From Mycolicibacterium sp. CBMA 226 (lineage in GTDB: Bacteria; Actinomycetota; Actinomycetes; Mycobacteriales; Mycobacteriaceae): a stretch of DNA of 64,000 nucleotides. Both the position numbers and the translations under genes were made by a program. The DNA is taken from positions 1 to 64,000 of the forward strand of contig NZ_VTGY01000017.1 of the NCBI RefSeq assembly GCF_009729075.1. Direction: 5' to 3'. The notes beneath the pieces are model-generated. The model was not told the origin of the DNA. It made no database searches and saw only the letters and a program-made list of their open reading frames with translations. Numbering within the stretch: the first letter of the stretch is position 1; every line of letters starts with the position of its first letter. Shown here piece after piece: positions 1-9,385 of this stretch.

Positions 1-1247
<1,247 letters not shown>

Positions 1248-1307
1248 TTACCAAGGCGTTTGGCTATCGAGTCCGCGCGGGTCCAATTGCGAGCACCGCC
1301 CGCACCC

Positions 1308-2495
1308 TCACGCCGCGCCGTGATCGGTGCCGTCACTGGCGGCGGTGACGTCGTCCCGGGTGCACGGCTCCTGGTGCCAGTCCCCAAACGGATCGGGGTA
1401 GCCACCCCACGCGCCGCGCGCCGCGAATTCCTCGTCGGTCAGCAACGCGTCGTTCAGTGCCGTGGTCACGTCGCCGGGACGCGCGCCGCACACCAGGATC
1501 GTCATCGCGGTGTGCCGGTCACCGAAATCGCTGTCCCACATGAGGTCCGCCAGCGCCCGTCGCTCACGGTCCACATAGGCCGCGTCACTGACGGTCATCG
1601 CGGCGATCCACCGGCCGGCATTGCTGACGCGCAGACCGCCGCCGGCCGATTCCAGCCACATGACATGGTCGGGCCGGTTCGCCAGCCACACCCGGCCGCG
1701 GGTCCGGATCACCCCGTCCAGGAGGTGGTCGATGGCGTCGTGCAGACGCTCCGGATGGAACGGCCGGCGCGCGTTGAACTCGACAATCTGAACGGGCCCT
1801 TCAGGTTTGAGGCTGGGTTGCCCGGCGAGCAGCGGTCCGTGCGGTTCGTCGGCACGGCCCCGCCGGGCGTCGGGCCGTAGGTTGCGCAACGCATCGTCGA
1901 CCAGGTCGGACTCGGTGATGAGCTGCGCCCGCGGCGCCAGCCGGCGGCATACCGCGAGCAGCACGGGCTCGGCATGGGTCAGCACGATGACATCGGCGAA
2001 CTCAGCCTGCCCCACCGCCACCTGAGCGACGGTCCGACCGTCGGGCAGTTCGTCGTCGCCCAGCGCGTCGGTGAGCCAGTCGGCGGCTTCGATGCACGTC
2101 ACCACGCCGGCGATCGCGACGTCACGGGCGGCCGGCCCGTCGATGAATCCAGGACCGACGTGGACCCGAACGTGGTTGATGGCCCAGCAGATCGGCTCGG
2201 GCTCCATCCACGGCTCGAGGTGGACGACGATGCGGTGGACGTCGTCGCGCCGGTGCAGCAGACGCAGGTAGATCAGCAGGTCACCCCGGACCGTGCAGGA
2301 CACGCAGCCGTGCGCCAGTTCCAGCGCCGATTCGGTTGCGGTGACGATGCCGTGCGGCGCGCTGACGGTACGACGCCGCACGACGTGACCGTCGAATTGG
2401 TGCTCGACGAGCACCGTGCCCGGCTCCTTCAACAGTTCTTCGGTCACGTATCGGGTCGGTCCCTGACCAGCCACGACGATCACCGGCGTCCGCAT
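1308..2495 (-). CDS. CobW/COG0523-like protein of the zinc-starvation ribosome operon
   Basis: This is a 395-residue relative of the CobW/COG0523 P-loop family and is close to M. tuberculosis Rv0106 by remembered sequence. The Walker A region is degenerate (AGQGPTRYVTEEL, no GKT/S), so GTPase activity is doubtful. The CxCC-like metal motif appears as GCVSC. ATG at 2495 is chosen because AAGGAG lies five bases upstream; a GTG at 2501 overlaps that ribosome-binding site. It diverges from the zinc-free ribosomal proteins, with a Zur-like palindrome directly before its ribosome-binding site, so it is probably made under zinc limitation. A mycobacterial protein in this operon has been linked to recruitment of the hibernation factor MPY (Mrf); I cannot confirm that this is that protein. 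Confidence 0.85.
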   Translation of the reverse strand: MRTPVIVVAGQGPTRYVTEELLKEPGTVLVEHQFDGHVVRRRTVSAPHGIVTATESALELAHGCVSCTVRGDLLIYLRLLHRRDDVHRIVVHLEPWMEPEPICWAINHVRVHVGPGFIDGPAARDVAIAGVVTCIEAADWLTDALGDDELPDGRTVAQVAVGQAEFADVIVLTHAEPVLLAVCRRLAPRAQLITESDLVDDALRNLRPDARRGRADEPHGPLLAGQPSLKPEGPVQIVEFNARRPFHPERLHDAIDHLLDGVIRTRGRVWLANRPDHVMWLESAGGGLRVSNAGRWIAAMTVSDAAYVDRERRALADLMWDSDFGDRHTAMTILVCGARPGDVTTALNDALLTDEEFAARGAWGGYPDPFGDWHQEPCTRDDVTAASDGTDHGAA

Positions 2496-2509
2496 CGCCA
2501 CTCCTTATC

Positions 2510-2522
2510 GACAATCATTTTC
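2510..2522. promoter_or_regulatory. Zur-like operator (CobW side)
   Basis: GACAA-TCA-TTTTC is an inverted repeat with one mismatch and a three-base centre, placed just upstream of the ribosome-binding site of the CobW-like gene. It resembles the stronger palindrome at 2566-2578 and the AT-rich mycobacterial Zur box. Confidence 0.55.
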
Positions 2523-2565
2523 ACATTCTGCGGCTGTCACGCTACAGTGGCGGCCGGCACTTGTC

Positions 2566-2578
2566 GAAAACGATTTTC
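2566..2578. promoter_or_regulatory. Zur-like operator (rpmB side)
   Basis: GAAAA-CGA-TTTTC is a perfect inverted repeat inside an AT-rich stretch, 21 bases before the rpmB start. Its position and form fit the zinc-uptake regulator Zur, which in mycobacteria represses the zinc-free ribosomal protein operon when zinc is available. Confidence 0.7.
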
Positions 2579-2599
2579 ATTAACGATAGGGTGTAAGAC

Positions 2600-2836
2600 A
2601 TGTCAGCGCACTGCCAGGTCACCGGGCGCCAACCCGGTTTCGGCAACACGGTTTCGCACTCCAACCGCCGCACCTCGCGTCGGTGGAACCCCAATATCCA
2701 GAGCAAGACCTACTATCTGCCCTCGGAAGGCCGGCGGATCCGGCTCCAGGTCAGCGCCAAGGGCATCAAGGTGATCGACCGGGACGGCATCGAAGCCGTG
2801 GTGGCCCGGCTGCGCCGGGACGGGGTGCGGATCTAG
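2600..2836 (+). CDS. rpmB: 50S ribosomal protein L28, zinc-free paralogue
   Basis: The 78-residue protein begins [15 protein letters not shown] and contains [11 protein letters not shown] and [18 protein letters not shown], which is typical L28. The zinc-binding CxxC pairs of the standard form are absent; only one cysteine remains, marking it as the C-minus paralogue used during zinc starvation. It is first in the operon behind the Zur-like palindrome. The stop is followed immediately by the rpmG ATG with no gap. Confidence 0.95.
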   Translation: MSAHCQVTGRQPGFGNTVSHSNRRTSRRWNPNIQSKTYYLPSEGRRIRLQVSAKGIKVIDRDGIEAVVARLRRDGVRI

Positions 2837-3001
2837 ATGTCCCGCACCGATATTCGTCCCGTGGTGAAGCTCAAGTCCACCGCGGGTACCGGCTACACGT
2901 ACGTCACCCGCAAGAACCGGCGCAACGACCCCGATCGGCTGGTGCTGCGCAAGTACGACCCGATCATCCGCAAGCACGTCGATTTCCGAGAGGAGCGCTG
3001 A
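2837..3001 (+). CDS. rpmG: 50S ribosomal protein L33, zinc-free paralogue
   Basis: The 54-residue protein begins [19 protein letters not shown] and continues [20 protein letters not shown], a clear L33. It has no cysteine, so the zinc ribbon of the ordinary form is missing. It starts on the base after the rpmB stop, consistent with translational coupling. It would replace the zinc-bearing L33 when zinc is scarce, releasing zinc from ribosomes. Confidence 0.95.
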   Translation: MSRTDIRPVVKLKSTAGTGYTYVTRKNRRNDPDRLVLRKYDPIIRKHVDFREER

Positions 3002-3007
3002 GCACGC

Positions 3008-3313
3008 ATGGCCAAGAAATCCAAGATCGCCCGGAACGAGCAGCGCCGGCTGACCGTCGCGCGCTACGCCCAGCGCCGGGCCGAGCTCAAGACAATCATC
3101 AAGTCCCCGTTGAGCACTGCCGCTGAGCAGGCCGCCGCCATGCGGGAACTGGCGCGCCAGCCGCGCGACGCCAGCCCGGTGCGCGTGCGCAACCGGGACG
3201 CGGTCGACGGCCGCCCGCGCGGTCATCTGCGCAAGTTCGGCCTGTCCCGCGTCCGGGTGCGGGAACTGGCGCACGAAGGGCAACTGCCCGGCATCCGGAA
3301 AGCGAGCTGGTGA
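3008..3313 (+). CDS. rpsN: 30S ribosomal protein S14, zinc-free paralogue
   Basis: This is a 101-residue long-form S14 beginning [13 protein letters not shown], with [12 protein letters not shown] and [20 protein letters not shown] near the end. The long, cysteine-free form is the C-minus type, against the 61-residue zinc-binding S14 of the main ribosomal operon. It lies seven bases after rpmG and its stop overlaps the rpsR start. Confidence 0.95.
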   Translation: MAKKSKIARNEQRRLTVARYAQRRAELKTIIKSPLSTAAEQAAAMRELARQPRDASPVRVRNRDAVDGRPRGHLRKFGLSRVRVRELAHEGQLPGIRKASW

Positions 3314-3564
3314 TGGCGAAGCGGAAACCGACCACCCGGCGTCCGGTCGAGGCCAAGCGTCCGGCGAAGAACGCGCTGACCAAGCTCGGCGTGGACCACC
3401 TCGACTACAAGGACACCGCGAACCTACGGCTGTTCATCTCCGAGCGGGGCAAGATCCGGTCCCGGCGCGTGACGGGCCTGACGGTCCAGCAACAGCGGCA
3501 GGTGGCCACGGCGATCAAGAACGCCCGGGAAATGGCGCTTCTCCCCTATCCCGGGATCAGCTGA
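3313..3564 (+). CDS. rpsR: 30S ribosomal protein S18, zinc-free paralogue
   Basis: The 83-residue S18 begins [12 protein letters not shown] and contains [20 protein letters not shown] followed by [15 protein letters not shown]. No cysteine is present. ATG at 3313 overlaps the rpsN stop by one base; a GTG one codon earlier is possible. It is the last gene of the zinc-free ribosomal operon. Its 3' end overlaps the convergent rhomboid gene by eight bases. Confidence 0.95.
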   Translation: MAKRKPTTRRPVEAKRPAKNALTKLGVDHLDYKDTANLRLFISERGKIRSRRVTGLTVQQQRQVATAIKNAREMALLPYPGIS

Positions 3565-4393
3565 ACATCGCCAGCAGAGCCTGAGTGCGCCACATCGTCA
3601 GCCCGGCGAAGAGCACCAGCAATACCGCGGTCACCGAGATCAGCGCCAGGAGCCGTTGCCGCGCAGGCACATACGCGAAGACGGCCGCCACCAGGGTGCC
3701 GGTGACCAAGCCGCCGACGTGCCCCTGCCAGCTGATCGCCTGCGCGCTGACCGCGGGTACCACGAACGTGATCACCAGGTTGATGACGATGAGGAAGACG
3801 ATGCCGCGGGCGTCGAGCCGGAGTCGACGGAACAACACGAACGTCGCACCGAACAGGCCGAAGATCGCGCCGGATGCGCCTGCTGTCGCCGTGTTCAGCG
3901 GTGACAGCAGGTACACCAGCACCGAGCCGCCCAGCCCGCTGAGGCCGTACAGCACCCCGAAGCGCAAGCGGCCCAGCCATTGCTCCAACTGCGGGCCGAC
4001 GGCCCACAGCGCCCACATGTTGAACACGATGTGTGCCAGCCCGTAGTGCAGGAAGGCCGACGTCACGAGGCGGTAGTACTGGCCGTCGGCCACCGCCGGC
4101 GGCCACAGCACCAGGTCCTGCTGCATCCGCGTCGAGGTGTGCTGCAGCACGAACATCACCACGTTGATGGCGATCAGCGTGTAGGTGACCAGCGAGCCAT
4201 TGGTGATCCGGCCGCCGAAGTGGGTTCGGGCCTGCCGCACCGACCGCTGGCCTTCGCTGACGCATTCCGGGCACTGCTGACCCACCGCAGCCGAAGTCAT
4301 ACAGTCCGGGCAGATCGGGCGGGCGCACCGGCTACAGCTCACGTACGTCGGGCGGTTCGGATGCCGATAGCAGGTCGGCGTCGGGACGGTCAT
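3557..4393 (-). CDS. Rhomboid-family intramembrane serine protease with N-terminal zinc finger
   Basis: The 278-residue protein starts with a B-box-like zinc-binding segment of CxxC and CxxH pairs (residues 8-44, [24 protein letters not shown]), followed by about six membrane helices. The catalytic serine is in GASGAIFG (Ser174) and the catalytic histidine in WQGHVGG (His225); HIVFNMWAL supplies the oxyanion region. The layout matches M. tuberculosis Rv0110. It should cleave transmembrane substrates within the membrane; the substrate is unknown. It converges on rpsR with an eight-base overlap. Confidence 0.93.
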   Translation of the reverse strand: MTVPTPTCYRHPNRPTYVSCSRCARPICPDCMTSAAVGQQCPECVSEGQRSVRQARTHFGGRITNGSLVTYTLIAINVVMFVLQHTSTRMQQDLVLWPPAVADGQYYRLVTSAFLHYGLAHIVFNMWALWAVGPQLEQWLGRLRFGVLYGLSGLGGSVLVYLLSPLNTATAGASGAIFGLFGATFVLFRRLRLDARGIVFLIVINLVITFVVPAVSAQAISWQGHVGGLVTGTLVAAVFAYVPARQRLLALISVTAVLLVLFAGLTMWRTQALLAMFS

Positions 4394-4415
4394 CAGTGAG
4401 AGTGATCTTCCGGGG

Positions 4416-5201
4416 CTACAGCCGCCACAGGGCTTCCTGGCTGGTGCTGGCGATCAGCACCCCACCAGTGTCGTACAGCGCTCCGGTGACAAGCCCGCGG
4501 GAGTCGGTGTTGTTCAGCCTGGTGACCTCGTAGCGGTGCCAATCGTGTGGGACGAAGGGCCGGTGGAACCACACCGCGTGGTCGAGGCTGGCGGCGAATC
4601 CGTCGTGCAGGTCGGTGCCGTCGGGCCGGGCCACGGGCACCGGCCCGAAATCGGACATGAAGGTCAGCGCGGCGGCGCGGATGAGGGCGTCGTCCTCGAT
4701 CTCGTCTTTGGTGCGGATCCAGAACGGGGGCACGGCGAACGCGCCGGCATCTTCGGGCCGCACGCGAATATCGAAGTGGTCGGCGGCGGTGAGGCTCGGC
4801 GCCTTGGGTACGGAAGTGTCGAATTCGAGGCCCCGCACCTCGGGGCGCTGCCAGTCGGCTCCGGGTTCGGGAACATGGAACGACGCGATCATCTCGAGGA
4901 TCGTCTTGCCGTGCTGCTTCGCGGTGACGCGCCGCGTGTCGAAGGACCGGCCGTCCCGGGTCCGTTCCACGTGAAACTCGACGTCGACGCCGTACTGGCC
5001 GCCCCGCACGAAGTAGAGGTGCAGCGACTGCGGCAGCTTGCCCGGCTCGACGGTACGGCCGGCGGCGCCGAGCGCCTGCGCGGCGATCAGTCCGCCGAAC
5101 AGGGACCGTCCCGGTCCGTCCGTCGGCTGCGGCGCGATGAACGTGTCACCGTCGCGCGCGAAATCGAGGAGTTGGGCGATCCAACTGGCACTAGGACTCA
5201 C
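4416..5201 (-). CDS. Acyl-CoA thioesterase II (TesB-like)
   Basis: This is a double-hotdog acyl-CoA thioesterase hydrolysing acyl-CoA to free acid and CoA. Recognisable features are GRSLFGGLIAAQAL, LHLYFVRGG, the first-domain RDGRSFDTRRVTA and the second-domain ASLDHAVWFHRPF with an Asp in the active site region, then SRGLVTGALYDTGG and a final STSQEALWR. GTG at 5201 is preferred because it gives the usual N-terminus (SPSASWIAQLLDFARDGDTF); an upstream GTG at 5252 would run past the divergent gene start at 5238. The length of 261 residues is slightly short for TesB, but both hotdogs are complete. Confidence 0.88.
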   Translation of the reverse strand: MSPSASWIAQLLDFARDGDTFIAPQPTDGPGRSLFGGLIAAQALGAAGRTVEPGKLPQSLHLYFVRGGQYGVDVEFHVERTRDGRSFDTRRVTAKQHGKTILEMIASFHVPEPGADWQRPEVRGLEFDTSVPKAPSLTAADHFDIRVRPEDAGAFAVPPFWIRTKDEIEDDALIRAAALTFMSDFGPVPVARPDGTDLHDGFAASLDHAVWFHRPFVPHDWHRYEVTRLNNTDSRGLVTGALYDTGGVLIASTSQEALWRL

Positions 5202-5237
5202 AGATCGGCAGCGTATCCGCCCCGGTAGGGTCTGGCC

Positions 5238-6413
5238 GTGCGCCCCAGCCACCGTGTGCTCCTTCTGGCCACCGGAATCGGGGTCACCATGTGGGCCGCG
5301 GGCACGGTCTGGTCGGCCGTGGCGCTACACCCGGTAGACCACTACCTCGTCGCCTATTACCTCGCGGACTACCGGTTCGGTTTCGTTCGGCGCGGACTTG
5401 CCGGAGCCCTCGTCGGCCCCAGCGACGCCGCAGGATTCTTCGGTCGGGCCGGCGCCGTGCGTTGGACCATCACCGCGGTGTACCTGGCTGCACTCGCCGT
5501 CCTTGCCGGTGCCATCGTGCGCACGGGCCGATCGGAGCGCCGGATCATGCTGGCGCTGCTGGTGCCCGTATTGCCGTTCGGCGTGCCCTTCGCGGTGTTC
5601 TCGGCGCGACCAGATCTGCTTGGCGCGTCGGCCGTTGTCGCCCTCGCGCTGGGCGTCACCACTCGGCCGGCGTTGTCGTGTGCCGCATACGGACTGCTCA
5701 CCTCGATCCTGGCGTTCATGCACGACGCGATTCCTCTCGAATTCGCCTTGGGCGCGGTACTCGCCATCTACGTACTGGCGCAAGCACTCACCCCCACGCA
5801 GCGTCGGCGCTACGCGGCGTTGGCGGTGTTCCCGGGGCTGGCAGTGGCCGGGTTCATCACCGCGTTCTCGCGGCATGACGTGGCAGACCGGCTCTGCGCG
5901 ACGACGCCGCACCGGCTCATGCGCATGATGGCGAGCTTTCAGGATTTCCAGAACTTCGCCCGGACCGGCGGCTTACCGACGCGCGACTTCCACGATTGGG
6001 CCTGCCGTGCCTACCTCAATCAGTACCAGCACGGGGTGCTCCACAATGTTCAGACGGTCGCCGCCAGGGGCGCCGGTCAGATGGCGACCGCACTGCTGCT
6101 CGGTGTGGTCGGGGTGGTGGCCTGCCTCGCCGCCGTCCAATTCGTGTCCGGTGTACCGATCCGCGATTTCCTCGGCGAGTTGCGCGACCGCTGGGCCGGT
6201 GCGGTCTGCGCGCTGGCCCTTTTCGTCCCCATATTCGTGACCGCGTTCGACTGGGTCCGGTGGATGCTGCTCATCGCGTTCAACATCACCGTCGCATATC
6301 TGCTGTTCCTGCGCGGACGTCCGGAGCTCGACCGGCCACCCACATCGCGGGCGGCCTACGTGGCGATCGTCTGCGCATTTGCCGCGCTACCGCTGGGCCT
6401 GGTACCCGGCTGA
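5238..6413 (+). CDS. Polytopic membrane protein of unknown function
   Basis: The 391-residue protein has about nine to ten hydrophobic segments spread along its length. A conserved-looking N-terminal motif, YYLADYRFGFVRRGLAGAL, follows the first helix, and a soluble stretch rich in aromatic and charged residues (about 210-265, DRLCATTPHRLMRMMASF) lies between helices. The motif layout recalls uncharacterised membrane proteins with an FVRRG signature and could be a GT-C-like scaffold, but no catalytic motif is visible. It diverges from the thioesterase gene with a 36-base gap and is followed by a methyltransferase 37 bases later. Confidence 0.75.
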   Translation: MRPSHRVLLLATGIGVTMWAAGTVWSAVALHPVDHYLVAYYLADYRFGFVRRGLAGALVGPSDAAGFFGRAGAVRWTITAVYLAALAVLAGAIVRTGRSERRIMLALLVPVLPFGVPFAVFSARPDLLGASAVVALALGVTTRPALSCAAYGLLTSILAFMHDAIPLEFALGAVLAIYVLAQALTPTQRRRYAALAVFPGLAVAGFITAFSRHDVADRLCATTPHRLMRMMASFQDFQNFARTGGLPTRDFHDWACRAYLNQYQHGVLHNVQTVAARGAGQMATALLLGVVGVVACLAAVQFVSGVPIRDFLGELRDRWAGAVCALALFVPIFVTAFDWVRWMLLIAFNITVAYLLFLRGRPELDRPPTSRAAYVAIVCAFAALPLGLVPG

Positions 6414-6450
6414 CCGGCCACGCCGAAATTCGCCGCCTACGCTGACAGGC

Positions 6451-7077
6451 ATGGTTCAACGCCGGGGATTCAATGACACCGTCACCCGATTCTGGGGCTT
6501 CGCCGCCCCCGCCTATGACACCCAGGTGCTGCAGCGCATCGTCTACCAGCCCGCCCAAGATGAGGTGCTGGCGCAGCTCCGCGCGCACGGCGCGCTGACG
6601 ATCGCCGACATCGGCTGCGGTACCGGCATTTTCGCCGACCGGATCGAACGCGAGCTCAATGCCATCGTCACCGGGGTGGATATGTCCGAAGGCATGCTGG
6701 CCCAGGCCAAGGCCCGATCCGCAAAGGTCAACTGGCTCACCGCGCCCGCCGAGGAGCTGCCGTTCAACGACGGCGCGCTGGACGCGGTGGTGACGACGTC
6801 GGCGTTCCACTGGTTCGATCAGCCTGCCGCGTTGCGTGAGTTCCACCGGGTGCTCAAGCCGGGCGGCATCGCGGCCGTCACGACCATCAGCCCGCGGCAG
6901 GTACTGCCGCTGCACGCGCTGTCATCGCACATCCTCAATCCCGCCCACAATCCGTCGCCGGCGGAGATGAAGAAGCTGTTCGAGGGCGCCGGATTCACGG
7001 TGTCCGAGCAGCACCGGGTGAAACGGCCGGCGTGGACGCTCATCGTGTCCGACCTGCTGACCGTCGGAACGAAGTAG
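6451..7077 (+). CDS. Class I SAM-dependent methyltransferase
   Basis: The 208-residue protein has the Methyltransf_11 fold: motif I IADIGCGTGIFADRI, the acidic loop VTGVDMSEGML, the APAEELPFNDGALDAVVTTSAFHW segment and LKPGGIAAVTTI. The start is ATG at 6451 (MVQRRGFNDTVTRFWGF). The substrate is not apparent; the DUF-type tail matches small-molecule methyltransferases. It is the first of three closely packed genes, five bases before the nitrobindin-like gene. Confidence 0.85.
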   Translation: MVQRRGFNDTVTRFWGFAAPAYDTQVLQRIVYQPAQDEVLAQLRAHGALTIADIGCGTGIFADRIERELNAIVTGVDMSEGMLAQAKARSAKVNWLTAPAEELPFNDGALDAVVTTSAFHWFDQPAALREFHRVLKPGGIAAVTTISPRQVLPLHALSSHILNPAHNPSPAEMKKLFEGAGFTVSEQHRVKRPAWTLIVSDLLTVGTK

Positions 7078-7082
7078 CCGCG

Positions 7083-7565
7083 ATGCCAGATCTACACCCC
7101 GACGTCGCGGTCCTGGCCCCGCTGCTGGGCACCTGGGCCGGCACCGGCTCCGGCGAGTACCCGACCATCGCCTCGTTCGACTACCTCGAAGAAGTCACCT
7201 TCGGCCATGTCGGCAAGCCCTTCCTGGCCTATAGTCAGCGCACCCGCGCAGCGGCTGACGGCCGTCCCCTGCACGCCGAGACCGGCTACCTGCGGGTCCC
7301 CGCGCCCGGACGCATCGAGTGGGTGCTGGCGCATCCCACCGGCATCACCGAGATCCTGCAGGGCACGCTCAGCACCGAAGGCGAGTTCGTGCTGGACCTG
7401 TCCGCCACCGACATCGGGCGCACCGACTCCGCGAAAGAGGTTGACGCCCTGCGCCGTTGGTTCCGGCTCGACGGAGACACGTTGAGCTACAACGTCAGGA
7501 TGGCCGCCGTGGGCATCCCGCTGCGCCACCACCTCGCGGCCGTGCTGCATCGGAAGGACGCATGA
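7083..7565 (+). CDS. Nitrobindin/FABP-like heme-binding beta-barrel protein
   Basis: The 160-residue protein begins MPDLHPDVAVLAPLLGTWAGTG; the GxWxGxG followed by GEYPTI is the signature of the THAP4/nitrobindin family. Family members bind ferric heme through a C-terminal histidine and isomerise peroxynitrite to nitrate. Candidate heme-ligand histidines lie in LRHHLAAVLHR at the end. M. tuberculosis has comparable proteins. The start is five bases after the methyltransferase stop, and its stop overlaps the next gene's ATG in ATGA. Confidence 0.85.
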   Translation: MPDLHPDVAVLAPLLGTWAGTGSGEYPTIASFDYLEEVTFGHVGKPFLAYSQRTRAAADGRPLHAETGYLRVPAPGRIEWVLAHPTGITEILQGTLSTEGEFVLDLSATDIGRTDSAKEVDALRRWFRLDGDTLSYNVRMAAVGIPLRHHLAAVLHRKDA

Positions 7566-8797
7566 CGGAACCACAGACCGGCCGCATTCGGGTCCCCGCC
7601 GACCTGAACTCGGTGACGGCGATTGGCGAAGAAGACCACACCGCCATCGATCCGCAAGCAGTGGAACGTATTTGGCAGGCGGCACAGCACTGGTACGCGG
7701 CCGGCATGCATCCGGCCATCCAGGTCTGTCTACGCCAGAACGGTCGGGTGGTGCTCAACCGCGCGATCGGCCACGGCTGGGGCAACGGGCCCGACGATCC
7801 GGTTGACGCCGAGAAGATCCCCGTCCGCGTGGACACCCCGTTCTGCGTGTATTCCGCCGCCAAGGCCATCAGCACGACGGTGGTGCACATGCTTGTCGAG
7901 CGCGGTGAACTCGATCTGGACGCCCGCGTCTGCGACTACCTCCCGACGTACACCAGCCACGGCAAGGACCGCACCACCGTGCGACACGTCGTGACCCACA
8001 GCGCCGGGGTCCCGCTGGCCACCGGCCCACGGCCCGACCTCAAGCGGATGAACGACAGCCAGTACGCCCGCGAGATGCTGGGCAATCTGCGGCCGATCTA
8101 CCGGCCCGGCCTGATGCACATGTACCACGGCCTCACCTGGGGCCCGCTGATCCGCGAAATCGTCTCGGCCGCAACGGGTCGCAACATCCGGGACATCCTG
8201 GCAGCCGAGATCCTCGAGCCGCTGGGCTTCCGCTGGACCAATTACGGCGTTGCACCGGAAGACGTTCCGCTGGTCGCACCCAGCCACGTCACCGGCAAGC
8301 CCCTGCCCGCACCGATGGCGGCAGCGTTCAAGAAGGCGGTCGGCGGCACCCCGAACCAGATCATCCCGTTCAGCAACACGCCGGACTTCCTGACCAGTGT
8401 GGTGCCATCGTCGAGCACGGTGTCCAACGCCGTCGAGCTGTCGCGCTTCGCTGAATTGCTCTGCCGCGGCGGCGAACTCGACGGTATGCGCGTGCTGCGC
8501 CCCGAAACGCTACGCGCGGCGACCGCCCCGTGCCGACGACTGCGCCCCGACATCGCCGTCGGACTCCAGCCGATGCGCTGGGGTACCGGATACATGTTGG
8601 GCTCCAAGCGATTCGGCCCGTTCGGCCGCAATGCGCCCGAGGCCTTCGGGCACACCGGGCTGACCAACATCGCGGTATGGGCCGACCCGGCCCGGAACCT
8701 TGCCGCCGCCGTCGTCAGCAGCGGCAAGCCCGGCGGCCATCCCGAGGCCCACCGGTACCCGGCGCTGCTCGACGCGATCGCCCGGGAGATTCGCTAG
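7562..8797 (+). CDS. Beta-lactamase-fold serine hydrolase (class C/EstB type)
   Basis: The 411-residue protein has the catalytic SxxK as SAAK (Ser98-Lys101, preceded by FCVYS), the downstream RHVVTHSAGVP segment, a YHG in place of the YxN motif and the C-terminal HTGLTN box. Such proteins act as esterases or peptidases rather than true beta-lactamases. No signal peptide is evident, so it is probably cytoplasmic. It overlaps the nitrobindin-like gene by four bases (ATGA), so the three genes from 6451 form an operon. Confidence 0.85.
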   Translation: MTEPQTGRIRVPADLNSVTAIGEEDHTAIDPQAVERIWQAAQHWYAAGMHPAIQVCLRQNGRVVLNRAIGHGWGNGPDDPVDAEKIPVRVDTPFCVYSAAKAISTTVVHMLVERGELDLDARVCDYLPTYTSHGKDRTTVRHVVTHSAGVPLATGPRPDLKRMNDSQYAREMLGNLRPIYRPGLMHMYHGLTWGPLIREIVSAATGRNIRDILAAEILEPLGFRWTNYGVAPEDVPLVAPSHVTGKPLPAPMAAAFKKAVGGTPNQIIPFSNTPDFLTSVVPSSSTVSNAVELSRFAELLCRGGELDGMRVLRPETLRAATAPCRRLRPDIAVGLQPMRWGTGYMLGSKRFGPFGRNAPEAFGHTGLTNIAVWADPARNLAAAVVSSGKPGGHPEAHRYPALLDAIAREIR

Positions 8798-8850
8798 TCC
8801 GCCGACGGACTTGGGGCAGCGCTCTCCCGACAACCTGTGCGATCAGCAGC

Positions 8851-8868
8851 TGTCACCTTCGGCTGACA
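8851..8868. terminator. Candidate bidirectional hairpin between convergent genes
   Basis: TGTCA at 8851-8855 and TGACA at 8864-8868 flank an eight-base loop, between the convergent stops at 8797 and 8917. There is no T-run. The internal 16-mer at 8852-8867 matches a palindrome at 40905-40920 in 14 of 16 positions, also between convergent genes. Confidence 0.35.
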
Positions 8869-8916
8869 ATGTCCGGATTTGCGACAACTCCCGGTCGAGC
8901 GTGCCGGGGACGCGGG

Positions 8917-9336
8917 CTATGCCTTCGCGGCGGCCTTCGCGAACAGGCGCAGCAGCACCTGGTTGATGGCCACGAGCGCCAGTTTCACCGGCGGGAACGA
9001 CGCCGTCGAGCTCAGCGAGTAGTCGATGCGCGTACCCGAACCCTCGGGGGTCAGCCGCACCTCACCCGCATAGCCCGGGAACGGCACGCCGGAGCGGGCC
9101 TTGTAGCCGAACACGTTAGGGGCGTCGAACGTGACGACCTCTTCGACGATCGCCGGCGCCGGCCCGGGGGCCGAGATGCGCCGGACCGCGCCCAGGCCGT
9201 TCGGCGCCGGGGTGCCGGGCTGGTCGATGGTCACGCTGATGCCGGGACCCCAGTTGGCCATGCCTTCGTGGTCGATCAGGGTCGCCCAGACAACGTCGAT
9301 CGGGCGGGCAACAGTGGTGGTTGCTGTCGATTGCAT
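8917..9336 (-). CDS. SRPBCC/polyketide cyclase-family lipid-binding protein
   Basis: This is a 139-residue START/SRPBCC-fold protein beginning MQSTATTTVARPIDVVWATLIDH, with GPGISVTI, GAVRRI, EEVVTFDAPNVFGYKA and SGTRIDYSLS, the normal strand-by-strand pattern. The fold has a hydrophobic cavity for lipids or polyketides; no specific ligand can be read. ATG at 9336 is chosen over an upstream start at 9387 because the latter adds a non-conserved leader that overlaps the divergent carboxyltransferase. The 3' end converges on the serine hydrolase. Confidence 0.82.
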   Translation of the reverse strand: MQSTATTTVARPIDVVWATLIDHEGMANWGPGISVTIDQPGTPAPNGLGAVRRISAPGPAPAIVEEVVTFDAPNVFGYKARSGVPFPGYAGEVRLTPEGSGTRIDYSLSSTASFPPVKLALVAINQVLLRLFAKAAAKA

Positions 9337-9385
9337 GGACCGATCATGCCGCACCCCCATCCACAGCGCCTGGCAGGCTGTCACC

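Noticed and set aside
9131-9385. N-terminal extension of the carboxyltransferase
   Set aside because: It overlaps the divergent SRPBCC gene in antisense and has no family similarity; the natural start is ATG at 9386.
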